Assembly (NCBI GenBank): GCA_039976075.1
Contig: JBDWFY010000009.1
Coordinates: 438,829-502,828, forward strand
From: JBDWFY01 sp039976075
GTDB lineage: Bacteria; Pseudomonadota; Alphaproteobacteria; Rhizobiales; Stappiaceae
Reading direction: 5' to 3'
Length of the DNA: 64,000 nucleotides
In this document: positions 16,845-25,257 of the stretch, piece by piece
How positions within the stretch are numbered: the first letter of the stretch is position 1
How the letters are laid out: each line of letters begins with the position of its first letter
Notes under the pieces: model-generated
Told to the model about the DNA's origin: nothing
Database searches by the model: none
The model's input: the letters and a program-made list of their open reading frames with translations, nothing else
Translations under genes and position numbers: made by a program

Positions 16845-17501
16845 CTATTCGAACGCGGGTTCCTCCGCTCGGCAACATCCATTGAGAAGCTTTTCTCCCT
16901 CGGGAGTACTGAGAAACAGGACACCAACTTCCATATCTGTATCAACGGGTTGCGCTTGACAGGTGACGCCGGGCTGGTGCACGAGCCGCAATGAGACTTT
17001 TGGCGACTGCGCATAAAGAAATCCGGGGCGCGTAAACCCTTCTGCAGTCGCTGCCTGAGACAGTGGAACTGTAATGTCGGGTTCTGCTGGGCTCCCGAGC
17101 CCGGTCCAGACAAAAAGGGTGTTATATTTCCAACGAACATACCAGTTGGGTTCTGTACCACTGCATATTCCGGCAATCGGAACATCAGTGCCGCTGAACG
17201 TTTTGGGCTCGGTCCATTTCAAAAATCGAAGCGATGCCCAGCCCATACTCTCCTGAGCGTTCACCTGCAGCCATTCCGTATTGCCGACCTTGGTGCTGAT
17301 GCCGGTGGAACGCACAATCGTTCCGTTCTTCAGCGAGTGGATTGTGGCCTCGTTGGTGCCCGGTCCGCTCCGAATGTTCAGAGTATCATCAGCCGCCACA
17401 TCTACGACCCGATAATAACCCCGTTTGACGGTTTGAGAGTCAGCATGTGCTACTGCGGGAAGGATCGCAATCAAACAAAATATGAAAATTCTTAAAGTCA
17501 T
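16845..17501 (-). CDS. exported SH3b-domain protein
   Basis: A 218-residue secreted protein of unknown function. The ATG at 17501 is preferred because AGGAG is 6 bases upstream; from there the N-terminus (MTLRIFIFCLIAILPAVAHA) is a clean Sec signal peptide with an AHA-type cleavage site. A bacterial SH3 domain follows (about residues 30-95, with DTLNIRSGPG and WLQV), then a roughly 110-residue region rich in Trp and with several Cys that I do not recognise. SH3b domains usually bind cell-wall components. No operon partner is evident. Confidence 0.75.
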   Translation of the reverse strand: MTLRIFIFCLIAILPAVAHADSQTVKRGYYRVVDVAADDTLNIRSGPGTNEATIHSLKNGTIVRSTGISTKVGNTEWLQVNAQESMGWASLRFLKWTEPKTFSGTDVPIAGICSGTEPNWYVRWKYNTLFVWTGLGSPAEPDITVPLSQAATAEGFTRPGFLYAQSPKVSLRLVHQPGVTCQAQPVDTDMEVGVLFLSTPEGEKLLNGCCRAEEPAFE

Positions 17502-17584
17502 TTCATCTCCTGATCTATTCTGCGGACGATAACAGAATAGTCGCGCAGGAGACAATCGTTTGCACTGCTGAAATCAATGAATTA

Positions 17585-17611
17585 TCAGGCCGTTTCAGGA
17601 TTACGGCCTGA
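17585..17611 (-). other. 9-bp perfect hairpin between two minus-strand genes
   Basis: TCAGGCCGT (17585-17593) and ACGGCCTGA (17603-17611) pair perfectly around a 9-base loop, 35 bases downstream of the small membrane gene's stop. The following bases are not T-rich, so terminator activity is uncertain. Confidence 0.5.
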
Positions 17612-17645
17612 TGGATTGCAATCCTCGGCAGTGACACAAAACTGC

Positions 17646-17900
17646 TTACTGTGTTTGCGGAATACGGCTGCAAAGATACGCGGCAATCAGCATGTAGGCC
17701 GGGGCCCAGGCGTCAAGCAGCAAATGTTCCCAATAAGAGAAGCTGTATACTTTTCCGTTCGCCGTCAGATCAATTAATGACGTGAGCCGGAGCTTGCCGT
17801 GATCGACAAAGAAGAGCAAGTCAGTCAGCATTACATAGGCACATGCTGCCAAGAGTGCGTAACTCACCCACTTAAATGCGAAGTCAGCTACCTTCCTCAT
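17646..17900 (-). CDS. hypothetical membrane protein (84 residues)
   Basis: Not recognised. The protein starts MRKVADFAFKWVSYALLAAC with a first hydrophobic helix, has a charged central loop (DLTANGKVYSFSYWEHLL) and a second helix (APAYMLIAAYLC). A ribosome site GAGGAAAAC precedes the ATG. Two helices and the absence of a signal peptidase site suggest an integral inner-membrane protein. The neighbours (the SH3b protein downstream, kbl divergent upstream) give no clear function. Confidence 0.6.
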   Translation of the reverse strand: MRKVADFAFKWVSYALLAACAYVMLTDLLFFVDHGKLRLTSLIDLTANGKVYSFSYWEHLLLDAWAPAYMLIAAYLCSRIPQTQ

Positions 17901-18372
17901 GTTTTCCTCGCAAGTAACTTAGTGTTAGTAATGTAGAGTGAAAATATACATCAAATTATCTCAATTGGAAATAGTAGTGATATATTTTGAGTTAATAGAA
18001 CGTTACTGTATCATCAGTATTTTTATCAATTAAAAATTGAAGTATATTTCGATCAGAGAATGCTAATAAATTGAAAATTGGCTGTTTTGCTGGAGCCAAG
18101 TCAACATTTCTATTGAATGTCGATGTGGTGAGACAGATTTGCTGTCATATTTTGTTCGACGCTTATCTTAATGGATTGTTGGGTCTATTCTCATTGGGTC
18201 GGCAGCCGCACGCACTCGAGACAAAACAAATAGGCTTTTAAAATGATCTCTCCCTGTTCTTATGTAACAAGGGACTCTACCTTCACAATCAAAACTCGGT
18301 TCTTAATCGGTCTTTGCTTTAGTCGCGGAATTGAAACCTAGTATGGCTGATCCGCACCAGGGAGTCCAAACC
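17901..18372. other. AT-rich intergenic region upstream of kbl
   Basis: About 470 bases without a convincing gene, clearly more AT-rich than the surroundings in its first 200 bases. It contains a perfect inverted repeat TCAATT-AAA-AATTGA at 18026-18040. It should hold the kbl-tdh promoter and that of the divergent small membrane gene; no further element was recognised. Confidence 0.5.
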
Positions 18373-19560
18373 ATGTCCGTCCGTTTCGATCAACATCTTA
18401 CCCGGGAATTGACAACAGTCCGGGAAGCAGGGCTGTATAAATCCGAAACAGTTATTCTCTCTCCGCAATCGGGCTCCATTGACGTCGACGGCGGACGGAA
18501 AGTACTGAATTTTTGCGCCAACAATTATCTGGGATTAGCGGACAACAGGGAGCTGGTTGACACAGCCAAGAAAGCTCTGGATCGCTACGGATACGGCATG
18601 GCATCCGTTCGATTTATCTGTGGCACTCAAGAGGAACACAAACAGCTGGAAGCGCGTATCTCAGGCTTTCTCGGGATGGAGGATACGATCCTATATTCTT
18701 CCTGCTTTGACGCTAACGCCGGTCTTTTTGAGACGCTGCTGGGACCGGAAGATGCCATCATTTCCGATGCACTCAATCATGCGTCCATCATTGATGGGGT
18801 CAGACTCTGTAAAGCTCAACGGCATCGGTATGCCAATAATGATATGGGTGAGCTGGAAGAGCGACTGAAGGCAACGCAGGATGCGCGGTTTCGCCTGGTT
18901 GCGACAGATGGTGTGTTTTCGATGGACGGGATTATCGCCAACTTAACCGGCATATGTGATCTCGCGGAGAAATACGACGCCATGGTGATGGTCGACGATA
19001 GCCACGCGATCGGGTTTGTTGGTGCTGGAGGGCGGGGCAGTCCGACTCACTGCGGTGTGGAAGGGCGAGTGGATATCCTTACCGGCACGCTGGGGAAAGC
19101 GCTTGGTGGTGCATCGGGTGGATATACATCAGCGAGCGCGAAGGTTGTTGACTGGCTGCGCCAACGATCGCGTCCTTATCTGTTTTCCAACACGCTGGCA
19201 CCGGTTATTGCGGCAACCTCCTTACGGGTGTTTGACATGCTGGAAAATGGTGACCAGCTTCGCAAAACGCTTCAGGATAACGCGGTTTATTTTCGAAAGA
19301 ACATGACGGAAGCGGGATTTGAGCTGGGAGGAGCAGATCATGCAATTATTCCGGTGATGCTTGGCGAAGCCAAGCTGGCACAGCGCATGGCGCAGGGTAT
19401 GTTGAAACGGGGTGTTCATGTCACGGGCTTCTTTTTTCCCGTCGTCCCTCAAGGAAAAGCGCGAATCCGTACGCAAATGTCTGCTGCACATACACGAGCG
19501 GACCTGGACACGGCGATTGCTGCTTTTATTGAAGTCGGCAGAGAGCTGAAAGTCATCTAA
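18373..19560 (+). CDS. kbl: glycine C-acetyltransferase (2-amino-3-ketobutyrate CoA ligase)
   Basis: PLP enzyme that splits 2-amino-3-oxobutyrate with CoA into glycine and acetyl-CoA, the second step of threonine degradation. The ATG at 18373 is preferred, with AGGGAG 8 bases upstream, giving 395 residues, close to the length of E. coli Kbl; an in-frame TTG and ATG further upstream lack ribosome sites. Conserved segments include NFCANNYLGLA, MASVRFICGTQ, DDSHAIGFVG and the PLP lysine Lys242 in GTLGKALGGASGG. The downstream tdh confirms the pathway. Confidence 0.95.
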   Translation: MSVRFDQHLTRELTTVREAGLYKSETVILSPQSGSIDVDGGRKVLNFCANNYLGLADNRELVDTAKKALDRYGYGMASVRFICGTQEEHKQLEARISGFLGMEDTILYSSCFDANAGLFETLLGPEDAIISDALNHASIIDGVRLCKAQRHRYANNDMGELEERLKATQDARFRLVATDGVFSMDGIIANLTGICDLAEKYDAMVMVDDSHAIGFVGAGGRGSPTHCGVEGRVDILTGTLGKALGGASGGYTSASAKVVDWLRQRSRPYLFSNTLAPVIAATSLRVFDMLENGDQLRKTLQDNAVYFRKNMTEAGFELGGADHAIIPVMLGEAKLAQRMAQGMLKRGVHVTGFFFPVVPQGKARIRTQMSAAHTRADLDTAIAAFIEVGRELKVI

Positions 19561-19611
19561 AGGTGCCAGACCGGCTGCGGAATGATTGGTGATGTAAAGG
19601 GGTACGCACGC

Positions 19612-20649
19612 GTGACGAATATGATGAAGGCGCTGGTAAAAGCCAAAGCTGAACCAGGCATATGGATGGAACATGTGCCGGTGCCCGAGCCGGGGCCCAC
19701 CGACGTTCTGATAAAGGTAAAAAAATCAGCGATCTGCGGTACGGATGTGCATATTTACAATTGGGATGCCTGGGCTCAGCAAACCGTTCCCGTGCCAATG
19801 GTTGTGGGCCATGAGTTCAGCGGCGTCATTGCAGAAGTTGGGTCCGCCGTCACAAAATATCAACCCGGACAACGTGTATCGGGAGAGGGGCATATCGTCT
19901 GCGGAGCGTGTCGTAACTGCCGTGCTGGCAGGGGGCATTTATGCCGAAACACGAAGGGCGTCGGGGTTGATCGCCCTGGTTCATTTGGGGAATTCCTCTG
20001 TATCCCCGAACATAATGTGTTTGCTTTACCTGATGATGTGCCTGACGAGATAGCCGCGATCTTCGATCCGTTTGGCAATGCCGTTCATACGGCGTTGAGC
20101 TACGATCTGATCGGCGAGGATGTTCTTGTGACCGGCGCAGGACCGATAGGGATCATGGCTGCGCTGGTGGCGCAGGCCGTGGGCGCGAGAAAAGTTGTCA
20201 TTACCGATATAAATCCGGTTCGGCTGGATTTGGCGCAACATGTCGGGGTGCAGAATGTCGTCAATGCACTTGAGGAAAGTCTGCAGGACGTTATGGCCCG
20301 CATCGGCATGAATGAGGGTTTTGACGTAGGGCTTGAAATGTCCGGTGCAGCACCCGCCTTTCGGGATATGATCGACGTCATGAACAATGGCGGGAAGATC
20401 GCCATACTCGGGATCGCGCCAACTGGTTTTGAAATTGACTGGAACAAGGTCATATTCAAGATGCTGACGCTGAAGGGCATTTATGGCCGGGAAATGTTTG
20501 AAACCTGGTACAAGATGACAACTCTCGTGCAGGGCAGGCTCGATCTGTCTCCGCTCATTACGCACCGCCTGTCCATCGATGATTTTCAGACTGGATTTGA
20601 CGCAATGTGTAGTGGTTCTTCAGGAAAAGTGGTTCTCGACTGGTCCTGA
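19612..20649 (+). CDS. tdh: L-threonine 3-dehydrogenase
   Basis: Zinc-dependent medium-chain dehydrogenase oxidising L-threonine to 2-amino-3-oxobutyrate with NAD+. Motifs match E. coli Tdh closely: ICGTDVHIYNWD, GHEFSG, the structural-zinc loop CGACRNCRAGRGHLC, GVGVDRPGSFGE, the Rossmann GAGPIG and GIYGREMFETWYKM. GTG at 19612 has AAAGGGG upstream; the ATG pair at 19621/19624 would start at MKAL, and 19624 gives exactly 341 residues as in E. coli, so the start is open. It is 51 bases after kbl, in one operon. Confidence 0.94.
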   Translation: MTNMMKALVKAKAEPGIWMEHVPVPEPGPTDVLIKVKKSAICGTDVHIYNWDAWAQQTVPVPMVVGHEFSGVIAEVGSAVTKYQPGQRVSGEGHIVCGACRNCRAGRGHLCRNTKGVGVDRPGSFGEFLCIPEHNVFALPDDVPDEIAAIFDPFGNAVHTALSYDLIGEDVLVTGAGPIGIMAALVAQAVGARKVVITDINPVRLDLAQHVGVQNVVNALEESLQDVMARIGMNEGFDVGLEMSGAAPAFRDMIDVMNNGGKIAILGIAPTGFEIDWNKVIFKMLTLKGIYGREMFETWYKMTTLVQGRLDLSPLITHRLSIDDFQTGFDAMCSGSSGKVVLDWS

Positions 20650-20824
20650 ATCGGGCCGCATCGGGTGGCAGATAGCTTAGAGATTGGTACGGAAAATCGA
20701 TTGAATTTTCACGTGCATTCCTCGGTCCTGTACGGCCTCGGTCATTAATCATTGTTATAAAATACAAGTATTACCTGCATTTTGTGATTTTCAACTAGCT
20801 AAAAATGCGTTTTGATGCGGATGA

Positions 20825-20904
20825 GAGTCGAATAGACTCACAAAGGATTGGCTGGGCAGTAATGCCCGGGGCGAGTAAAAATGTGGAACCTGCTGTTTAA
20901 ACAG
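20825..20904 (+). promoter_or_regulatory. structured leader with three small hairpins upstream of the gbdR-like gene
   Basis: Three perfect inverted repeats follow each other before the ATG at 20925: GAGTC-GAATA-GACTC (20825-20839), GGGCA-GTAA-TGCCC (20854-20867) and the 12-base palindrome CTGTTTAAACAG (20893-20904), which is also nested in ACCTG...CAGGT. They could be operators or a folded mRNA leader. I could not match a known riboswitch (glycine, cobalamin or SAM). Confidence 0.4.
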
Positions 20905-20924
20905 GTGGTGGAGCGAAGCATTGA

Positions 20925-21977
20925 ATGTCCGAACAACATCTGCATAGCGATGTAAAAAGGCTGGCCTTTGTGCTGTTGCCGAACTTTTCGCTCATGCCCT
21001 ACGTGTCCCTGATCGAACCAATGCGGATTGCCAACCGGGTTGCAGGCAAAGCTCTCTATGAGTGGGGCACCTATTCTCTTGATGGCAATCCCGTATCCGC
21101 CAGTATCGGTTCGACGACGGCTGTCGATGGTTCACTCTCCAATATGGGAGAAGCCGATATCACACTTGTCTGTGCGGGTATTGATGTCGAAAGAGGTCCG
21201 ATAAGCCGGGAACTGGGCGGAATATTGCGCAAAAATGCATCGCGCGGCAAAGGGATCGGCTCCGTTTGCACGGGTGCATATGTTTTGGCGAAGTATGATC
21301 TCCTGTCTGGGTACCGTTGCACGATCCACTGGGAAAACCTTCGGTCATTTCGGGAGGATTATCCCCACATCGAGGTTACGTCGGACATTTATGAAATAGA
21401 CCGCAATCGATACACCTGCGCCGGAGGGACGGCGGCACTGGATATGATGCTGGGACTCATTGCGCTTCATCATGGTGTCAATATTGCCCGTGAGACAGCC
21501 GAAATTCTCATGCATCATCATATCCGGTCAGGGGAGGAGACCCAGCGCTTTGATCTTGAAGCCCGCCTCGGTGTAACCAATCCCAAAGTGCTGGAAGCCA
21601 TCGGCATGATGGACAAGCATATTGAAGATCCGCTGAGTTGCCAGCAACTCGCCATGACCGTGGAAGTTTCTCCACGGCAGCTTGAACGCCTGTTTCGCCG
21701 ATACTTCAGCTGCACTCCGGGACAATATTATTTACGTATGCGGCTCGAAGTGGCGCGCGACCTTCTCAGACGCACCAGTCGACCGATACTGGACATAGCG
21801 ATCGCCTGCGGTTTTGCATCAACCTCCCATTTCACCAAGTGCTACCGGGAAAGGTATCGCTGTACGCCCACGGAAGAGCGGCAATCCTATTTCTGGTCAA
21901 AACAGGAAAAGATAGAAAAAGGTGCATCAGGTACTGCAGTAGCCGGACCCATCACGACGGGTGTTGGAGCGAAATAA
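20925..21977 (+). CDS. GlxA/GbdR-like AraC-family regulator
   Basis: A 350-residue regulator with an N-terminal DJ-1/PfpI (GATase1-like) domain (about residues 10-190, including IGSVCTGAYVLAKYDLL with the nucleophile-elbow cysteine) and a C-terminal AraC domain with two helix-turn-helix motifs (LSCQQLAMTVEVSPRQLERL and ILDIAIACGFASTSHFTKCYR). This architecture and the FDLEARLGVTNPKVLEAI linker are those of GbdR/CdhR/ArgR-type activators of betaine, carnitine and arginine use. In Pseudomonas, GbdR controls soxBDAG and dimethylglycine genes, and the sox operon lies 4 kb away here, so control of the demethylation region is a good guess, not proven. Confidence 0.85.
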   Translation: MSEQHLHSDVKRLAFVLLPNFSLMPYVSLIEPMRIANRVAGKALYEWGTYSLDGNPVSASIGSTTAVDGSLSNMGEADITLVCAGIDVERGPISRELGGILRKNASRGKGIGSVCTGAYVLAKYDLLSGYRCTIHWENLRSFREDYPHIEVTSDIYEIDRNRYTCAGGTAALDMMLGLIALHHGVNIARETAEILMHHHIRSGEETQRFDLEARLGVTNPKVLEAIGMMDKHIEDPLSCQQLAMTVEVSPRQLERLFRRYFSCTPGQYYLRMRLEVARDLLRRTSRPILDIAIACGFASTSHFTKCYRERYRCTPTEERQSYFWSKQEKIEKGASGTAVAGPITTGVGAK

Positions 21978-22111
21978 ATCCGATTTTGGCTCTGGTAACC
22001 ATGGATGTTCGGTCGCAAAGTTCGTCACAATTCGGAATATGCTGCAGGATAAGAAAATCTGATGGCGACTATTAATGATTCACGGTCTTAGTGGGAATAG
22101 TTTTGATTACG

Positions 22112-22173
22112 CTCTCTGATGAGAGAGAAAATCGTGGCGTCATCGACAGGGTTCGGAACCACCCATTCTGTCG
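22112..22173 (+). promoter_or_regulatory. structured leader upstream of fhs
   Basis: Two potential RNA stems lie 60-125 bases before the fhs ATG: CTCTC-TGAT-GAGAG (22112-22125) and a compound stem CGACAG (22144-22149) / CTGTCG (22168-22173) that encloses GGTT-CGG-AACC (22150-22160). Such leaders often regulate folate genes, but I cannot match it to a known THF riboswitch by eye. Confidence 0.4.
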
Positions 22174-22236
22174 GTGATGGTGCGCAGACTTGATAACCAA
22201 CATTTTCCTCGCATACCCGGACGCGGGAGGTCCATA

Positions 22237-23907
22237 ATGAGTAGTGATATTGAAATCGCACGCGCGGCAAAAATGCTGCCTATTGCCGAAGTTGGCAAAA
22301 AGCTGGATATTTCCGACGAAGCGCTTCAGCCCTTTGGGCATACGAAAGCTAAAATTTCATCGGACTTCATAAGCAGCCTGAGTGGCAGGGACGATGGGAA
22401 ACTGATCTTGGTAACAGCCGTCAGCCCGACACCCGCAGGTGAAGGCAAGACAACGACGACCGTCGGTCTGGGTGATGGCCTGAACCGCATTGGGAAAAAA
22501 GCGACAATCTGTCTCCGTGAACCCTCCCTGGGCCCTTGTTTTGGGATGAAGGGCGGCGCGGCTGGGGGTGGATATGCCCAGGTCGTGCCTATGGAAGACA
22601 TCAATCTCCATTTCACCGGCGATTTTCATGCGATCACCTCGGCGCACAATTTGCTGTCTGCGATGATTGATAACCATATCTACTGGGGCAATGCGCTTGA
22701 TATTGACCAGCGCCGGGTGGTTTGGCGCCGCGTGCTTGATATGAACGATCGCGCGCTTCGCGAAATCGTTGCGTCACTCGGTGGCGTCTCAAATGGCTTC
22801 CCGCGCGAAGCCGGGTTCGACATTACCGTTGCTTCTGAAATCATGGCAATCCTTTGCCTGGCGACGGATCTTGCGGATCTTCAAAAGCGCCTTGGTGACA
22901 TTATTGTTGCATACAGACGCGATCGCACGCCTGTCTATTGTCGTGACATCAAAGCCGATGGCGCCATGACTGTGCTGCTTAAAGAAGCAATGCAGCCAAA
23001 CCTCGTCCAGACGCTCGAAAACAACCCGGCCTTCATTCATGGTGGCCCTTTTGCCAACATTGCCCATGGCTGTAACTCTGTGATCGCCACCAAGACGGCT
23101 TTGAAGCTTGCCGACTATGTTGTAACCGAAGCCGGCTTTGGCGCGGATCTAGGTGCGGAGAAATTCTTTGACATCAAATGCCGCAAGGCTGGATTGAAAC
23201 CTAATGCAGCGGTAATTGTTGCGACAATCCGTGCGCTGAAAATGCATGGAGGTCTGGCAAAAGACCAACTCGCAACCGAAAATGTCGATGCGCTCAAAAA
23301 AGGGTGCGCGAACCTCGGCCGTCACATTGAAAATGTAAAGCAGTTCGGTGTGCCGGTGGTGGTGGCAGTTAACCGGTTTGTGACCGATACCCAGGCTGAG
23401 TTCGAAACCATCAAGGCTTTTGCGGCAGAGCAGGGTGTAGAGGCGATTCTCTGTGAGCACTGGGCCAAGGGTTCAGAAGGAACCGAGGCGTTGGCTCGCA
23501 AGGTTGTCGACATGATCGACAATGGTGGAAGCCAGTTCGCACCTATCTATGATGACAGCTTGAGCCTTTGGGATAAAATCCACACAATCGCCACGCGGAT
23601 TTATCGCGCTGACGATGTCATGGCGGACAAGAAAATCCGCGATCAACTCAAGACATGGGAAGAGGCAGGTTACGGACATCTGCCGGTCTGCATGGCCAAA
23701 ACCCAATATTCTTTCTCAACGGACCCCAATTTGCGCGGTGCCCCAACCGGTCACACCGTTCCGGTGAGGGAAGTTCGACTTTCTGCAGGAGCCGGTTTCA
23801 TTGTGGTCGTGACAGGCGCGATCATGACGATGCCCGGTCTGCCGCGTGTACCTTCGGCCGAAGCAATTGGTCTTGATGGAGACAATGAAATCGTGGGTCT
23901 ATTCTGA
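22237..23907 (+). CDS. fhs: formate-tetrahydrofolate ligase
   Basis: ATP-dependent ligase interconverting formate plus THF and 10-formyl-THF. The ATG at 22237 follows GGGAGG by 7 bases; the frame extends upstream without family sequence. The 556-residue protein has the P-loop segment TPAGEGKTTTTVGLGDGLN, the KADGAMTVLLKEAMQPNLVQ and GGPFANIAHGCNS segments and the C-terminal TGAIMTMPGLPR. In this neighbourhood it can work in reverse, releasing formate and ATP from one-carbon units made by demethylation (inference). A bidirectional terminator follows. Confidence 0.96.
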   Translation: MSSDIEIARAAKMLPIAEVGKKLDISDEALQPFGHTKAKISSDFISSLSGRDDGKLILVTAVSPTPAGEGKTTTTVGLGDGLNRIGKKATICLREPSLGPCFGMKGGAAGGGYAQVVPMEDINLHFTGDFHAITSAHNLLSAMIDNHIYWGNALDIDQRRVVWRRVLDMNDRALREIVASLGGVSNGFPREAGFDITVASEIMAILCLATDLADLQKRLGDIIVAYRRDRTPVYCRDIKADGAMTVLLKEAMQPNLVQTLENNPAFIHGGPFANIAHGCNSVIATKTALKLADYVVTEAGFGADLGAEKFFDIKCRKAGLKPNAAVIVATIRALKMHGGLAKDQLATENVDALKKGCANLGRHIENVKQFGVPVVVAVNRFVTDTQAEFETIKAFAAEQGVEAILCEHWAKGSEGTEALARKVVDMIDNGGSQFAPIYDDSLSLWDKIHTIATRIYRADDVMADKKIRDQLKTWEEAGYGHLPVCMAKTQYSFSTDPNLRGAPTGHTVPVREVRLSAGAGFIVVVTGAIMTMPGLPRVPSAEAIGLDGDNEIVGLF

Positions 23908-23933
23908 GACGGACCTGCTTATTGATGTGCCAG

Positions 23934-23963
23934 AAAAGGCGAGCCGTTGGCTCGCCTTTTTTT
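23934..23963. terminator. bidirectional terminator between fhs and the cysteine-synthase-like gene
   Basis: AAAAGGCGAGCC / GGCTCGCCTTTT, a perfect 12-bp stem with a GTT loop, followed by a run of T; the A-run on the other side lets it serve the convergent minus-strand gene as well. Confidence 0.93.
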
Positions 23964-23979
23964 GTTCAGGACGTGGCGG

Positions 23980-25071
23980 TCAGAACTGCTTGAGACGCTC
24001 CAAATAGGGCGCGAGGTTCAGGCCTTGGGCTGCGATCCAGTCTTTGCTGTAGTAGCTGTGGAGATAACGCTCGCCGGGATCGCAAATCATGGTGACGATG
24101 CTCCCTGTTTCGCCCTTTGCCTTCATTTCTTCCAGTAAGGCGAGGGAGCCAAAGACATTGGTCCCGGTCGAGCCTCCGCATTTTCGTCCCAGCATAGTCT
24201 CCAGCCACCAAACCGTGGCGATCGATGCCGCGTCGGGAATACGCATCATCCGATCAATGACGTCGGGTTGGAATGAGGGCTCGACACGCGGTCTGCCGAT
24301 ACCTTCAATGCGGGAGCCTATCGCTGAAGTCAGGCCCTCCTGTCGCGTTTTATAGTGGTCGTAGAAAACCGAATTTTCCGGATCAACAACGCACAATTTT
24401 GTCACCTGATAGAGGGCGGGGGTGTAGCGCAGGTAGCGGCCGATGGTTGCCGAGGTGCCGCCGGTTCCTGCGCTGACAACAACCCAGTTGGGAATAGGAT
24501 GAGTTTCCTTTTCCATCTGTGTGAACAGGCTCTCGGCGATGTTATTGCTGCCGCGCCAGTCTGTTGCACGTTCGGCATAGGTGAACTGGTCCATATAGTG
24601 ACCATTCAGTTCCTTAGCCAAAGACTCAGCTTTTGCATAGATCGATGCAGGAGGTACTTTCTGACATTCGCCGCCATAGAACTCGATCTGGTCTATCTTC
24701 TCTTGTGCCGTGCTTTCTGGAACAACGGCGATGAAGCGCAACCCCAAAAGTCGGGCGAAATAGGCTTCGGAGATTGCCGTGCTGCCAGAGGATGCCTCGA
24801 TAATCGGTGTCGTTTTGGCGATTTTTCCGTTGCATAGACCATAGAGAAAAAGCGACCGGGCAAGCCTGTGTTTAAGACTTCCCGATGGGTGCGTGCTTTC
24901 GTCTTTCAGATAGAGCGATATTCCGGCAAATGAGGGGCGGTCGAGCTTGATCAGGTGGGTATCGGAGGAGCGATTGTAATCTGCTGCTATTCGGTTGATC
25001 GCCTCACATGTCCAATTCCTGTCCAGACCCTGGGCAGAGAAACCGCTTACAGCGTTTGTCAGATCAAGCAT
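23980..25071 (-). CDS. PLP-dependent cysteine synthase-family protein (Cds1-like desulfhydrase)
   Basis: Fold-type II PLP enzyme, 363 residues from the ATG at 25071; a longer frame to 25176 lacks a ribosome site and family sequence. The PLP lysine is Lys67 in HPSGSLKHRLARS, the phosphate loop is SAGTGGTSATIGRYLR, and EASSGSTAISEA is the substrate loop. The WWLETMLGRKCGGSTGTN segment is typical of Cds1-type proteins, which release H2S from L-cysteine, rather than CysK. It is therefore named by subfamily, not by proof. It is convergent with fhs. A sulfur link with the rhodanese/YgaP genes 16 kb away is possible but not shown. Confidence 0.8.
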   Translation of the reverse strand: MLDLTNAVSGFSAQGLDRNWTCEAINRIAADYNRSSDTHLIKLDRPSFAGISLYLKDESTHPSGSLKHRLARSLFLYGLCNGKIAKTTPIIEASSGSTAISEAYFARLLGLRFIAVVPESTAQEKIDQIEFYGGECQKVPPASIYAKAESLAKELNGHYMDQFTYAERATDWRGSNNIAESLFTQMEKETHPIPNWVVVSAGTGGTSATIGRYLRYTPALYQVTKLCVVDPENSVFYDHYKTRQEGLTSAIGSRIEGIGRPRVEPSFQPDVIDRMMRIPDAASIATVWWLETMLGRKCGGSTGTNVFGSLALLEEMKAKGETGSIVTMICDPGERYLHSYYSKDWIAAQGLNLAPYLERLKQF

Positions 25072-25257
25072 CGCATGTCGCCTATCGTTCCGGATACGCC
25101 ATTTTCGTTTGCAAATGGCGCTTACATCTGTTTTCGCTTCTAGTTCTGCAACCTGCAGATCCTGCCTCAGACACATACCATTTTTGAGAAAAGATGGGTT
25201 TGAAAACTGCCGGTCGCGATGGTTTCAAACGAGTGATAAAATAACGGAGCGATTTTC

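Noticed and set aside
18331..18372. Upstream in-frame start codons of kbl
   Set aside because: They would add N-terminal residues without a ribosome site; the ATG at 18373 has AGGGAG and gives the family length.
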